This document shows positions 14,774-23,034 of a stretch of DNA of 64,000 nucleotides, piece by piece. The first letter of the stretch is position 1; each line of letters begins with the position of its first letter. Both the position numbers and the translations under genes were made by a program. Location: contig JALELB010000010.1 in the NCBI GenBank assembly GCA_022768805.1, positions 29,931 through 93,930 of the forward strand, read 5' to 3'. This DNA comes from Ruminococcus sp. (GTDB lineage: Bacteria; Bacillota; Clostridia; Oscillospirales; Ruminococcaceae). The notes under the pieces are model-generated. The model was given only the letters and a program-made list of their open reading frames with translations, was not told where the DNA came from and made no database searches.

Positions 14774-16894
14774 ATGTTCGAAAATTATAAAGTGTTCAAG
14801 ACCATGTTTGCGGGCCGGGAACTGACCGTGGAAACCGGAAAGACCTGTGAGCTGGCGAATGGCTCCTGCTGGGTTCGCTACGGCGGCAGCGTTGTGATGG
14901 CGAATGTTACAGCAAGCGCAAAGCCCAGGGAGGGTATCGACTTTTTCCCCCTTTCCGTGGATTATGAAGAGCGGCTGTATGCGGTAGGCAAGATCCCCGG
15001 CAGCTTTATGAAGCGGGAGGGCAAGCCCAGTGAAAAGGCTATCCTCACCTCCCGTATGGTGGACCGGCCTATCCGCCCCCTGTTCCCCAAGGATATGCGC
15101 AACGACGTCTCCGTGGTGATGACAGTTCTGGCTGTGGATCCGGATCATTCTCCGGAGATTATGGGCATGATCGCCACCTCCATTGCCATTTCCATTTCTG
15201 ACATTCCCTGGAACGGCCCCATTGCCGGCGTCAGTGTCGGCCTGGTGGACGGGGAGATCGTGCTGAACCCCACGCTGGAGCAGAGAGGGAAGAACGACCT
15301 GAACCTGACCGTTGCCGGCACGGACAAGAAGATTGTCATGATCGAAGCAGGCGCCAACGAAGTGGACGAAGCTACCATGATGAAGGCGATTCTGGCCGGC
15401 CAGGCTGAAAACGAGAAGATGGTTGCGTTCATCAAGGACATCCAGAAGCAGATCGGCAAGCCTAAGTTTGCCTTTGAATCCATGGAAGTGGATCACGATC
15501 TCTTTGATGCCATTGACGCCTTTGCGTCCGACCGGGTGAAGTTTGCGTTGGATACCAACGACAAGAACATCCGTGAGGAGCGGCTCAACCCCATCAAGAA
15601 CGATATTCACGAGAAGTTTGATCCGGATTATCCGGACCAGGCAGCGATGATTGACGAGTGCATCTACAAGCTGCAGAAGAAGATTGTCCGCAACTGGCTC
15701 TATGAGGGCAAGCGTGTGGACGGCCGCGGCATTGACGAGATCCGTCCCCTGGCAGCGGAGGTAGGCGTTCTGCCCCGGGTACACGGCTCCGGTCTGTTTA
15801 CCAGAGGTCAGACCCAGGTACTGACTGTTGCTACTCTGGGACCGGTTTCTGATGCACAGCGTATCGACGGCATTGACGAGGATGTTTCCAAGCGTTATAT
15901 GCACCACTATAATTTCCCCTCCTATTCCGTAGGCGAGACCAAGCCCAGCCGTGGGCCGGGCAGACGTGAGATCGGTCACGGTGCCCTGGCAGAGCGTGCG
16001 CTGGAGCCGGTTATTCCCCCGGTGGAGGAGTTCCCCTATGCTCTGCGTCTGGTTTCTGAGGTGCTGTCCTCCAACGGATCCACCTCCCAGGGCTCCATCT
16101 GCGGCTCCACACTGGCCCTGATGGACGCAGGCGTGCCCATCAAGGCTCCGGTTGCCGGCATTTCCTGCGGCCTGATTACCAAGCCGGACAGTGATGAGTT
16201 CATGACCATGGTGGATATCCAGGGTCTGGAGGATTTCTTCGGAGATATGGACTTCAAGGTGGGTGGTACCCACAAGGGCATCACTGCCATCCAGGTGGAT
16301 ATCAAGGTGGACGGTCTGACCCCGGCTATCATTGAGGAAGCACTGGAAAAGACCAGAAAGGCCCGCATCTATATTCTGGATGAGATTATGCTGAAGGCCA
16401 TTCCCCACTACCGCAGCTCTGTCAACGAGTTTGCGCCCAAGATGATGCAGACCAAGATTCCGGTTGACAAGATCCGTGAGGTAATCGGTCAGGGAGGAAA
16501 GGTTATCCAGAAGATTTCCGCAGAGTGCGAGGTCAAGATCGATGTAAACGAGGACGGCAGCGTATTCATCAGCGGCGTGGATATGGAAAAGACCAAGAAG
16601 GCACTGCAGATCGTGGAGACGATTGCCCACGATCCGGAGATCGGTGCAATTTATAAGGGCAAGGTTGTCCGTCTGATGTCCTTTGGTGCATTCGTTGAGA
16701 TCGCACCCGGCAAGGACGGCCTGGTTCACATTTCCAAGCTGGATAAGAACCGGGTTGAAAAGGTAGAAGATGTGGTTTCCATTGGGGACGAGATTGTAGT
16801 CAAGGTTGTGGAAATCGACAAGCAGGGCAGAATCAATCTTTCCCGCAAGGATGCGCTGGCGGATATTGAAGCAAAGAAGAATGCTGCCCAGTAA
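14774..16894 (+). CDS. pnp: Polyribonucleotide nucleotidyltransferase (PNPase)
   Basis: Phosphorolytic 3'-5' exoribonuclease, trimeric, part of the RNA degradation machinery. The 706-residue protein has two RNase PH domains (FFPLSVDYEERLYAVGKIPGSF near 57-78; SSNGSTSQGSICGSTLALMDAG near 433-454, with the catalytic DIQGLEDFFGDMDFKVGGT block). A KH domain (IREVIGQGGKVIQKI) and a C-terminal S1 domain (GKVVRLMSFGAFVEIAPGKDGLVHISKL) follow. All elements are intact. Ribosome site AAAGGAGG lies 5 nt before ATG. A large hairpin sits directly upstream and a terminator follows. Confidence 0.98.
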   Translation: MFENYKVFKTMFAGRELTVETGKTCELANGSCWVRYGGSVVMANVTASAKPREGIDFFPLSVDYEERLYAVGKIPGSFMKREGKPSEKAILTSRMVDRPIRPLFPKDMRNDVSVVMTVLAVDPDHSPEIMGMIATSIAISISDIPWNGPIAGVSVGLVDGEIVLNPTLEQRGKNDLNLTVAGTDKKIVMIEAGANEVDEATMMKAILAGQAENEKMVAFIKDIQKQIGKPKFAFESMEVDHDLFDAIDAFASDRVKFALDTNDKNIREERLNPIKNDIHEKFDPDYPDQAAMIDECIYKLQKKIVRNWLYEGKRVDGRGIDEIRPLAAEVGVLPRVHGSGLFTRGQTQVLTVATLGPVSDAQRIDGIDEDVSKRYMHHYNFPSYSVGETKPSRGPGRREIGHGALAERALEPVIPPVEEFPYALRLVSEVLSSNGSTSQGSICGSTLALMDAGVPIKAPVAGISCGLITKPDSDEFMTMVDIQGLEDFFGDMDFKVGGTHKGITAIQVDIKVDGLTPAIIEEALEKTRKARIYILDEIMLKAIPHYRSSVNEFAPKMMQTKIPVDKIREVIGQGGKVIQKISAECEVKIDVNEDGSVFISGVDMEKTKKALQIVETIAHDPEIGAIYKGKVVRLMSFGAFVEIAPGKDGLVHISKLDKNRVEKVEDVVSIGDEIVVKVVEIDKQGRINLSRKDALADIEAKKNAAQ

Positions 16895-16904
16895 TCAGAA
16901 CGCA

Positions 16905-16933
16905 AAAAAGACATAGGCATCCTATGTCTTTTT
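16905..16933 (+). terminator. Terminator after pnp
   Basis: Perfect 13-bp stem AAAAAGACATAGG / CCTATGTCTTTTT with a 3-nt loop (16905-16917 with 16921-16933). It ends 27 nt before the apgM start. Confidence 0.9.
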
Positions 16934-16959
16934 CTGCAATATCGGAAGGTTGGATGAAT

Positions 16960-18168
16960 ATGAATTATCTGGTTGTATTATTTGACGGTATGGCGGATTA
17001 CCCTGTGCCGGAGCTGGGGAACAAAACGCCCCTGGAGGCTGCCAATGCGCCCCATCTCAAGGGCATGGCGAAAACCGCTGAGGTTGGCATGATCAAGACC
17101 GTGGCAGACGGCATGAAGCCCGGCAGCGATGTGGCCAATCTGTCGGTGCTGGGCTATGACCCCTTTCAGTATTACACGGGCCGTTCCCCGCTGGAGGCTG
17201 GCAGCATCGGCATTGATATGAAGTCCACGGATATTTCCCTGCGCTGCAATCTGGTCACCCTCAGCGATGAGCCGGAGTATGCGGCTAAGACCATTCTGGA
17301 TTACTGTGCAGATGATATTTCCACTGCCGAAGCCGAACAGCTGGTGGCATATCTGGGTGAGCAGCTTAATGACGAGGAATTCCATTTCTACAGCGGCGTC
17401 AGCTACCGGCATTGCCTGATCTGGGATCATGGCACCCTGGACATCGGTACCCTGACACCGCCCCATGATATTACCGGCAAGCCCATTCACGACTATGTTC
17501 CCACGCATCCCAACGCACAGAAGCTCTATGCCCTGATGCGCAAATCCTACGAGCTGCTGAAGGATCATCCTGTAAACCAGGCACGGGTGGCACGGGGTTT
17601 GCGGCCTGCAAACAGCATCTGGCTCTGGGGTGAGGGCGTCCGTGCGGAGCTGCCCGACTTCAAGGAAAAGTACGGGCTGGATGCTACCATGATTTCCGCT
17701 GTGGATCTGTTGAAGGGCATCGGGAAGTTTTCCGGCATGGAGGTGCTCCAGCTGCCCGGGGTAACTGGATATATTGATACGGACTTTGACGGCAAGGCCA
17801 ATGCAGCCATTGATGCCTTCCGTCGGGGACGGAATTTCGTCTATATTCATGTGGAAGCGCCGGACGAGTGCGGACACCGGGGCGAGATGCAGAACAAGGT
17901 CCGTGCCATTGAGCTGATTGATGAGAAGATTGTGGGACCGGTGACGGCGGCTCTGAAGGAAATGGGACCCTTCCGGGTGCTGATTACCCCGGATCATGCA
18001 ACGCCCCTTTCCATCCGCACCCACACCAATGACCCAGTTCCCTTTATGATCTACGACAGCGAGCAGCCTCGCCAGGGTGTGGAGGATTACTGTGAGCGTA
18101 CCGCAAAAGCCACCGGCCTGTACATTGACACCGGTTATACCATTATGAATCATTTTTTGGGGAAGTGA
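16960..18168 (+). CDS. apgM: Cofactor-independent phosphoglycerate mutase, archaeal type (ApgM)
   Basis: Interconverts 3- and 2-phosphoglycerate without 2,3-bisphosphoglycerate, with metal ions of the alkaline phosphatase superfamily. The 402-residue protein starts MNYLVVLFDGMADYP and has KPGSDVANLSVLGYDP (active-site Ser region, about 60-75), YIHVEAPDECGHRG and LITPDHATP. It is the ApgM branch rather than GpmI (about 510 residues). The ATG at 16960 has GGAAGG 10 nt upstream and matches homologues; 16954 is an alternative. ApgM-like proteins are sometimes fused to or confused with homoserine kinase-like enzymes, but the length and motifs favour the mutase. Confidence 0.9.
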   Translation: MNYLVVLFDGMADYPVPELGNKTPLEAANAPHLKGMAKTAEVGMIKTVADGMKPGSDVANLSVLGYDPFQYYTGRSPLEAGSIGIDMKSTDISLRCNLVTLSDEPEYAAKTILDYCADDISTAEAEQLVAYLGEQLNDEEFHFYSGVSYRHCLIWDHGTLDIGTLTPPHDITGKPIHDYVPTHPNAQKLYALMRKSYELLKDHPVNQARVARGLRPANSIWLWGEGVRAELPDFKEKYGLDATMISAVDLLKGIGKFSGMEVLQLPGVTGYIDTDFDGKANAAIDAFRRGRNFVYIHVEAPDECGHRGEMQNKVRAIELIDEKIVGPVTAALKEMGPFRVLITPDHATPLSIRTHTNDPVPFMIYDSEQPRQGVEDYCERTAKATGLYIDTGYTIMNHFLGK

Positions 18169-18174
18169 GGAGTT

Positions 18175-18360
18175 ATGCAGAAACGTTTATGCAAATCCAG
18201 AACGGATAAGATGATCGCTGGGGTATGCGGCGGCATTGCCAATTACCTGAACTGTGACCCTACCATCGTGCGGCTGATTACAGCGGCGCTGGTGCTGTTT
18301 GTGGGCAGCGGCCTGATTCTCTACATTATCGCCGCCATCGTTATGCCATATGAAAATTAA
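18175..18360 (+). CDS. PspC-domain small membrane protein
   Basis: A 61-residue protein made almost entirely of a PspC domain. It has a basic N-terminus (KRLCKSRTDKMIAGVCGGIANYL) and one membrane helix (about 35-57). PspC domains are linked to envelope stress in proteobacteria; single-domain forms are common in Firmicutes and of unknown role. It starts 7 nt after the apgM stop, so it is probably co-transcribed, and a terminator follows. Confidence 0.9.
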   Translation: MQKRLCKSRTDKMIAGVCGGIANYLNCDPTIVRLITAALVLFVGSGLILYIIAAIVMPYEN

Positions 18361-18363
18361 AAG

Positions 18364-18392
18364 AACGCGCATCGGTCTGACCGGTGCGCGTT
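18364..18392. terminator. Bidirectional terminator between PspC and PAP2 genes
   Basis: Stem AACGCGCATCGGT / ACCGGTGCGCGTT (18364-18376 with 18380-18392, one G-U pair) between convergent genes. The T tract is short, so termination strength is uncertain. Confidence 0.7.
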
Positions 18393-18414
18393 TCTGCATG
18401 CCAGGATGATGCAT

Positions 18415-18984
18415 TTATTTGTCAAGCCGATTCTCCTGATCGGTTTCCGGTTGCTTTTTGTCGGGACGGGGTCCGGTCCGCCGCCGTATGATACTGACCG
18501 CCAGCCAGCCCAGCAGGCATCCCATCAGCAGTCCTGCCAGTACATCCGTGGGATAGTGAACATATAGGTATAACCGGGAGAATCCAATCAGCGCCGCCAG
18601 GATCATGGCGGGAATGCCCATGCGTTTGTCTGAACGCAGCAGTACCGTTGCGGCAGCAAAGGAGGACATGGTGTGGCCGGAGGGAAAGGAGTAGTCCGTA
18701 GGCGCTTCAATCAGCAGTGTAACAAGCTCCTGTGCATGAAAGGGGCGTATCCTGCCTACCAAGGGCTTTAGCAGCAGATTGCCGGACACCAGGCACAGCA
18801 TCAGGGCAATGGCCAGAGCAGCTGCGGTTTTGCGTGTGGATTTTTTCAGCGCAAGCAGAATCGTCAGCGCAATCCACAGAATGCCTGCATTTCCAAGGGT
18901 GGTAATAAACACCATGACCGGATCCAGCAGGGGATGACGCAAATGCGCCTGAATCCAGTCGAGAATAAACAGCTCAACGTCCAT
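18415..18984 (-). CDS. PAP2-family phosphatase (undecaprenyl-diphosphatase-like)
   Basis: Membrane phosphatase of the PAP2 superfamily, whose bacterial members often recycle undecaprenyl pyrophosphate or act on phosphatidylglycerophosphate. The 189-residue protein has about five helices. All three active-site motifs are present: KPLVGRIRPF (KX6RP), SFPSGHTMSSF (PSGH) and SRLYLYVHYPTDVLAG (SRX5HX3D). The start at 18984 has AGGAGG 6 nt upstream; the in-frame ATG at 19002 has no ribosome site. It has its own promoter and diverges from pduL. Which lipid phosphate it uses cannot be told. Confidence 0.88.
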   Translation of the reverse strand: MDVELFILDWIQAHLRHPLLDPVMVFITTLGNAGILWIALTILLALKKSTRKTAAALAIALMLCLVSGNLLLKPLVGRIRPFHAQELVTLLIEAPTDYSFPSGHTMSSFAAATVLLRSDKRMGIPAMILAALIGFSRLYLYVHYPTDVLAGLLMGCLLGWLAVSIIRRRTGPRPDKKQPETDQENRLDK

Positions 18985-19013
18985 ATGCTCCCTCCTTTGC
19001 ATCGGATGCCATC

Positions 19014-19042
19014 ATTATACCACACACCGGAAGAGTATGCAA
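19014..19042 (-). promoter_or_regulatory. SigA-type promoter for the PAP2 gene
   Basis: On the minus strand TTGCAT (19042-19037), 17-nt spacer, TATAAT (19019-19014), about 30 nt before the start codon. Confidence 0.8.
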
Positions 19043-19065
19043 GGCGGATTCTGCCGCAGCCTTGC
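19039..19065. repeat. Inverted repeat overlapping the PAP2 -35 box
   Basis: GCAAGGC (19039-19045) and GCCTTGC (19059-19065) flank a 13-nt centre and overlap the PAP2 -35 element. They lie between the two divergent promoters. It may be an operator. Confidence 0.45.
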
Positions 19066-19114
19066 AAGCGGAACCGGATCCCCGGGGTTTGTGCAAGATT
19101 ATGCAGGATTCCCC

Positions 19115-19143
19115 TTGACCTTTGGCGAAAAAAGTAGTAGAAT
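19115..19143 (+). promoter_or_regulatory. SigA-type promoter for pduL
   Basis: TTGACC (19115-19120), 17-nt spacer, TAGAAT (19138-19143); the pduL start is 30 nt downstream. Confidence 0.75.
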
Positions 19144-19173
19144 AAAAGTAACAACATGTTTGGAGGAAGCGTT

Positions 19174-19752
19174 ATGTCTAAGAAATTTATCGTAGAAACA
19201 TCCGCAAGACACGTACATCTGACCCAGGAGCATCTGGAGGCTCTGTTCGGCAAGGGTGCAACCCTGACACATAAAAAGGATCTGTCCCAGCCGGGTCAGT
19301 TTGCCTGCGAAGAGCGTGTAACCATCGTTGGCCCCAAGCGGGAGCTTGCAGGAGTGTCCATTCTGGGGCCGGTTCGCCCTGCTACCCAGGTTGAGCTGTC
19401 CGCAACGGATGCTCGTTCCATCGGTGTGGAGGCACCCATCCGGGAATCCGGCGACATTGCAGGTTCCGGCGCATGCAAAATCATCGGTCCTAAGGGCGAG
19501 GTTGAAATCAATGAGGGTGTCATCGTTGCCAAGCGTCACATTCACCTGACTCCTGCTGACGCTGAGGAGCTTGGCGTACAGGACAAGGATATTGTCTGGG
19601 TAAAGCTGAATACCGAGGGCAGAAAGGCAATCCTCGGGGACGTTGTGGTTCGTGTGTCCGAAAAGTTTGCACGGGCTATGCACATTGACACAGACGAGTC
19701 CAATGCGGTTTCCGCACCCCGCACACTTGAGGGTGAAATCGTAAAGATCTGA
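19174..19752 (+). CDS. pduL: Phosphate propanoyltransferase / phosphotransacylase (PduL)
   Basis: PduL converts acyl-CoA and phosphate into acyl-phosphate. In gut anaerobes lacking Pta it can serve as the phosphotransacetylase of acetate formation. The 192-residue protein has the two zinc-binding histidine motifs ARHVHLT (about 12-18) and KRHIHLTPADAEELG (about 120-135) and the block RPATQVELSATDARSIGV. It lacks a long microcompartment-targeting N-terminal extension, and no shell-protein genes are nearby. A housekeeping role with an acetate kinase elsewhere is therefore more likely than propanediol use. Start 19174 has GGAGG 7 nt upstream. It is monocistronic, with its own promoter and terminator. 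Confidence 0.92.
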   Translation: MSKKFIVETSARHVHLTQEHLEALFGKGATLTHKKDLSQPGQFACEERVTIVGPKRELAGVSILGPVRPATQVELSATDARSIGVEAPIRESGDIAGSGACKIIGPKGEVEINEGVIVAKRHIHLTPADAEELGVQDKDIVWVKLNTEGRKAILGDVVVRVSEKFARAMHIDTDESNAVSAPRTLEGEIVKI

Positions 19753-19806
19753 TGCAGGGTAATACCGCACAGACATTGTGCAGTTTGCCCTGAGGGATCT
19801 GCATCC

Positions 19807-19836
19807 GGCGGCAAGGACTTTCTTTGCCGCCTTTTT
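19807..19836 (+). terminator. Terminator after pduL
   Basis: Stem GGCGGCAA / TTGCCGCC (19807-19814 with 19824-19831) followed by five T. A weak promoter-like TTGCAT-18-GATACT (19835-19864) lies directly behind it and could serve pncB. Confidence 0.82.
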
Positions 19837-19909
19837 GCATGTTTTGCAGCAGGGCACAGATACTAACAGGGTATACACATCTTGTCAGTGAGAAAGGATA
19901 GGGTGGATT

Positions 19910-21358
19910 ATGGATCAGCGCAATCTGACGATGCTTATGGATTTCTATGAGCTTACCATGGCAAACGGGTTTTTGGAATCCGGCTTGGGGGACCAGATCG
20001 TTTACTTCGACCTGTTTTTCCGCCGGGTGCCGGATCAGGCAGGCTATGCCATCATGGCGGGTGTTGAACAGGCAGTAGAGTATCTGCAAAATCTGCACTT
20101 CTCAGCGGAGGATCTTGCCTATCTGCGGGGGCGTAGGCTGTTTTCCGAGCCTTTCCTGCAATATCTGGAGCACTTTACCTTCACCTGCGATGTGTGGGGG
20201 ATTCCGGAGGGTACCCCGGTATTTGCCCATGAACCGCTGATTACCGTGCGGGGTCCTGCCATGCAGGCGCAGCTTCTGGAAACCATGCTGCTCATCTCCA
20301 TCAACCACCAGAGCCTAATTGCCACAAAGGCCGCCCGGATTGTCCGTGCTGCCGAGGGCAGACCGGTGATGGAATTCGGCTCCCGCCGGGCACAGGGCTA
20401 TGACGGCGCCATGCTGGGTGCCCGTGCCGCATACATCGGGGGCTGCTGCGGAACGGCCTGCGCCTCTGCTGACCGGGATTACGGCGTGCCCGCCCTTGGC
20501 ACCATGGCCCACAGCTGGGTGCAGCTGTTTCCCACGGAGCTGGATGCGTTCCGTGCCTATGCGAGCATCTATCCGGATCAGTGTACCCTGCTGGTGGATA
20601 CCTACAATGTGCTGCACTCCGGGGTGCCCAATGCCATTACTGTGTTCCGGGAGCTCGCCGCTGCAGGACACCGTCCCAAGGGTATCCGCATTGACAGCGG
20701 CGATATTGCTTATCTGTCCAAGAAAGCCCGGGTGATGCTGGACGAGGCAGGCTTTCCGGATTGCGGCATCGTTGCCTCCAACGCACTGGATGAATATCTG
20801 ATCCGGGATCTGCTGGTGCAGGGCGCAAAAATAGATAGCTTCGGGGTGGGGGAGCGGCTGATTACCTCCCGTTCTGAGCCGGTATTCGGCGGCGTCTATA
20901 AGCTGGTTGCCACTGAGCAGGACGGTCAGCTGATTCCCAAAATCAAGCTGTCGGAAAATGTGGAAAAGGTGACAAATCCGGGCTTCAAGACGGTCTGGCG
21001 ACTGTTTGACAATCAGACGGGTATGGCCATCGCAGATGTGCTGACCCTGGAGGACGAGGTAATCGATGACAGCAAGCCCTATGTGATTTTCTCACCGGAG
21101 CATACCTACAAGCGCAAGAAGCTGACGAATTTTACAGCAAAGAAGCTCCAGGTACAATTGTTCAGTCAGGGCAAATGCGTCTATCAGCTGCCCACCCTGG
21201 AGGAGATCCGCAGCTATAGTCAGGAACAGCTGGCCACCATCTGGGACGAGGTCAAGCGTTTTGAAAATCCCCACGCTTACTATGTGGATCTGTCCGAGCC
21301 CCTGTGGCAGCTTAAGCAGCAGATGCTGGACAGCTATTTCGGCAGTGCATCTATTTGA
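19910..21358 (+). CDS. pncB: Nicotinate phosphoribosyltransferase
   Basis: Converts nicotinate and PRPP to nicotinate mononucleotide in NAD salvage, in an ATP-stimulated reaction. The 482-residue protein carries the family N-terminus LTMLMDFYELTMANGFLE, the catalytic region VMEFGSRRAQGYDGAM (about 150-165), GTMAHSWVQ, VDTYNVLHSG and GIRIDSGDIAYLS. It is the long, Gram-positive type. It starts 18 nt after AGAAAGGATAGGG-like sequence (no perfect AGGAGG). mtnN follows after 22 nt and is probably co-transcribed. Confidence 0.96.
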   Translation: MDQRNLTMLMDFYELTMANGFLESGLGDQIVYFDLFFRRVPDQAGYAIMAGVEQAVEYLQNLHFSAEDLAYLRGRRLFSEPFLQYLEHFTFTCDVWGIPEGTPVFAHEPLITVRGPAMQAQLLETMLLISINHQSLIATKAARIVRAAEGRPVMEFGSRRAQGYDGAMLGARAAYIGGCCGTACASADRDYGVPALGTMAHSWVQLFPTELDAFRAYASIYPDQCTLLVDTYNVLHSGVPNAITVFRELAAAGHRPKGIRIDSGDIAYLSKKARVMLDEAGFPDCGIVASNALDEYLIRDLLVQGAKIDSFGVGERLITSRSEPVFGGVYKLVATEQDGQLIPKIKLSENVEKVTNPGFKTVWRLFDNQTGMAIADVLTLEDEVIDDSKPYVIFSPEHTYKRKKLTNFTAKKLQVQLFSQGKCVYQLPTLEEIRSYSQEQLATIWDEVKRFENPHAYYVDLSEPLWQLKQQMLDSYFGSASI

Positions 21359-21380
21359 GATTTGATAAAGGAGACAGTCT

Positions 21381-22055
21381 ATGAAAACAATCGGAATTAT
21401 CGGCGCAATGCCCTCAGAGCTTGCGGATCTGCGGGCAGCGCTGCCCTCCATGAAGCAGGAAACCCATGCGGGGTATGATTTCTATATCAGTGAAATGGAG
21501 GGAAAGCGAATTGTCAACGTGTGCTGCGGCGTGGCCAAGGTCAACGCAGCCCTGTGCGCTCAGGTGCTCATCGACCGGATGGGCGCGGAGCTGATCCTGA
21601 ACGCAGGTATTGCCGGGGGAATGGACAGCGGCGTGCATGTGTGTGATATTGTCATTGCCAATGAGGTATTATCCCATGACGTAAATCCGGATTTTCTGGT
21701 GAAATATCCGCCCCATTGTGCGGTGTATCCCTGCGATCAGGGACTGCAGGAGAAAACAGCGCAGATCTGTGAACGCCTTGGCATTCCCCATCATCACGGC
21801 AGGATTGTTTCCGGGGAGGCGTTTATCTCCAGCGATGCCGTAAAGGCAGAGATCTGCAGCCGGCTGGCTCCTCTGGCAGTGGATATGGAAAGCGCTGCTA
21901 TCGGTCAGTGTGCATACCGGAACCAGGTGCCCTTTCTGAGCATCCGCTGCATTTCCGACAATGCGGATGACGCCGGCGCCATGACCTTTGAAGAGTTTGA
22001 ACAGGTTGCAGCCAAGCAGGTTGCGGATGTGGTATTGGCACTGTTGGCAGAATAA
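21381..22055 (+). CDS. mtnN: 5'-methylthioadenosine/S-adenosylhomocysteine nucleosidase
   Basis: Hydrolyses MTA and SAH to adenine and the thio-sugar. MTA is the by-product of spermidine synthase, encoded just downstream. The 224-residue protein begins IGIIGAMPSEL and has ILNAGIAGGMD, SGEAFISS and VDMESAAIGQ (the substrate-binding Met-Glu). The catalytic Asp lies in RCISDNADD. The family normally has GAMEEE and RAISD, so small deviations exist, but the catalytic residues are in place. It precedes the speD promoter by only about 50 nt, and the placement fits MTA clearance during polyamine synthesis. Confidence 0.92.
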   Translation: MKTIGIIGAMPSELADLRAALPSMKQETHAGYDFYISEMEGKRIVNVCCGVAKVNAALCAQVLIDRMGAELILNAGIAGGMDSGVHVCDIVIANEVLSHDVNPDFLVKYPPHCAVYPCDQGLQEKTAQICERLGIPHHHGRIVSGEAFISSDAVKAEICSRLAPLAVDMESAAIGQCAYRNQVPFLSIRCISDNADDAGAMTFEEFEQVAAKQVADVVLALLAE

Positions 22056-22105
22056 AGCCGCACATCGCAGAAAATCTGTGAAAATACCGGGTTATTCATA
22101 GAAAT

Positions 22106-22136
22106 TTCACAAATTATTTTCACCGTATGGTATAAT
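22106..22136 (+). promoter_or_regulatory. Promoter for the polyamine operon (extended -10)
   Basis: TTCACA (22106-22111), 19-nt spacer, TATAAT (22131-22136) preceded by TGG, an extended -10 that can offset the long spacer. The leader before speD is about 75 nt. Confidence 0.65.
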
Positions 22137-22216
22137 AAACGCTGACAGCGCTGTGCAATCCCCCTAATCATCCAGAAAGTGCTGCTTCTTAGAATGCAAG
22201 AAAGGCTGTGTCTGCC

Positions 22217-23011
22217 GTGGAGAATAAAATATCCCTGTATGGCTTCAATAACCTGACAAAAACCCTGAGCTTCAATATCTATGATGTGTGCTATGCCAAA
22301 AGCCCCCGGGAGCAGCAGGACTATATTGCATATATTGATGAACAGTATAACTCTGAGCGTCTGACCAATATTCTCTGTGATGTGACGGAAATGATCGGCG
22401 CCAGGGTGCTGAATATTTCCAAGCAGGACTATGAGCCCCAGGGCGCATCGGTTAATGTACTGATCGCCGAAAAGGAACTGAATCCTGATATGATTGACGA
22501 ATCCTGCAATCAGGGACACTGGCAGGGTCGGACGGTGCATGCCCACCTGGACAAAAGCCATGTGACGGTGCATACCTTTCCGGAGTATCACCCGGACAAT
22601 GCTATATCTACATTCCGGGTGGATATTGACGTGTCCACCTGCGGAACTATTTCTCCGCTGAATGCCCTCAATTATCTGATCGGCAGCTTTGACTCGGACA
22701 TTATCACCATTGACTACCGGGTCCGGGGCTTTACCCGGGATGTAAGCGGGAAGAAGTTTTTCATTGACCATAATATTACCTCCATTCAGGATTATATTGA
22801 TGCAGCCACCTTGCAGCATTATGATGCGGTGGATGTGAACGTGTACCAGTCCAATATCTTCCACACTAAAATGCTGGTAAAGGACATTGTGCTGCAGAAT
22901 TATCTGTTCAATAAGGATGTATACGAACTGACACCCCAGCAGAGGCTGGATATTTCCGACCGGCTTCGCAGGGAAATGATCGAAATTTTCAGCGGTATGA
23001 ATATTTATTGA
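22217..23011 (+). CDS. speD: S-adenosylmethionine decarboxylase proenzyme (SpeD)
   Basis: Pyruvoyl enzyme that makes decarboxylated AdoMet, the aminopropyl donor for spermidine. It is the long class 1A (E. coli-like) form, 264 residues from this start. Self-cleavage is expected at Lys113-Ser114 in [12 protein letters not shown], where Ser becomes the pyruvoyl group; [20 protein letters not shown] follows. The start is a GTG: 22208 is only 2 nt behind AAAGG, 22217 is 11 nt behind and gives [15 protein letters not shown], which matches homologues better. First gene of the polyamine operon. Confidence 0.95.
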   Translation: MENKISLYGFNNLTKTLSFNIYDVCYAKSPREQQDYIAYIDEQYNSERLTNILCDVTEMIGARVLNISKQDYEPQGASVNVLIAEKELNPDMIDESCNQGHWQGRTVHAHLDKSHVTVHTFPEYHPDNAISTFRVDIDVSTCGTISPLNALNYLIGSFDSDIITIDYRVRGFTRDVSGKKFFIDHNITSIQDYIDAATLQHYDAVDVNVYQSNIFHTKMLVKDIVLQNYLFNKDVYELTPQQRLDISDRLRREMIEIFSGMNIY

Positions 23012-23034
23012 TGCCGCCGGGAAAGGGGAAGGCG

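Noticed and set aside
14699-16729. Open frame of about 675 codons on the minus strand opposite pnp
   Set aside because: PNPase motifs are complete on the plus strand; the antisense frame shows no domain.
19174-19752. Bacterial microcompartment locus around pduL
   Set aside because: No shell protein, encapsulation peptide or aldehyde dehydrogenase gene is nearby.
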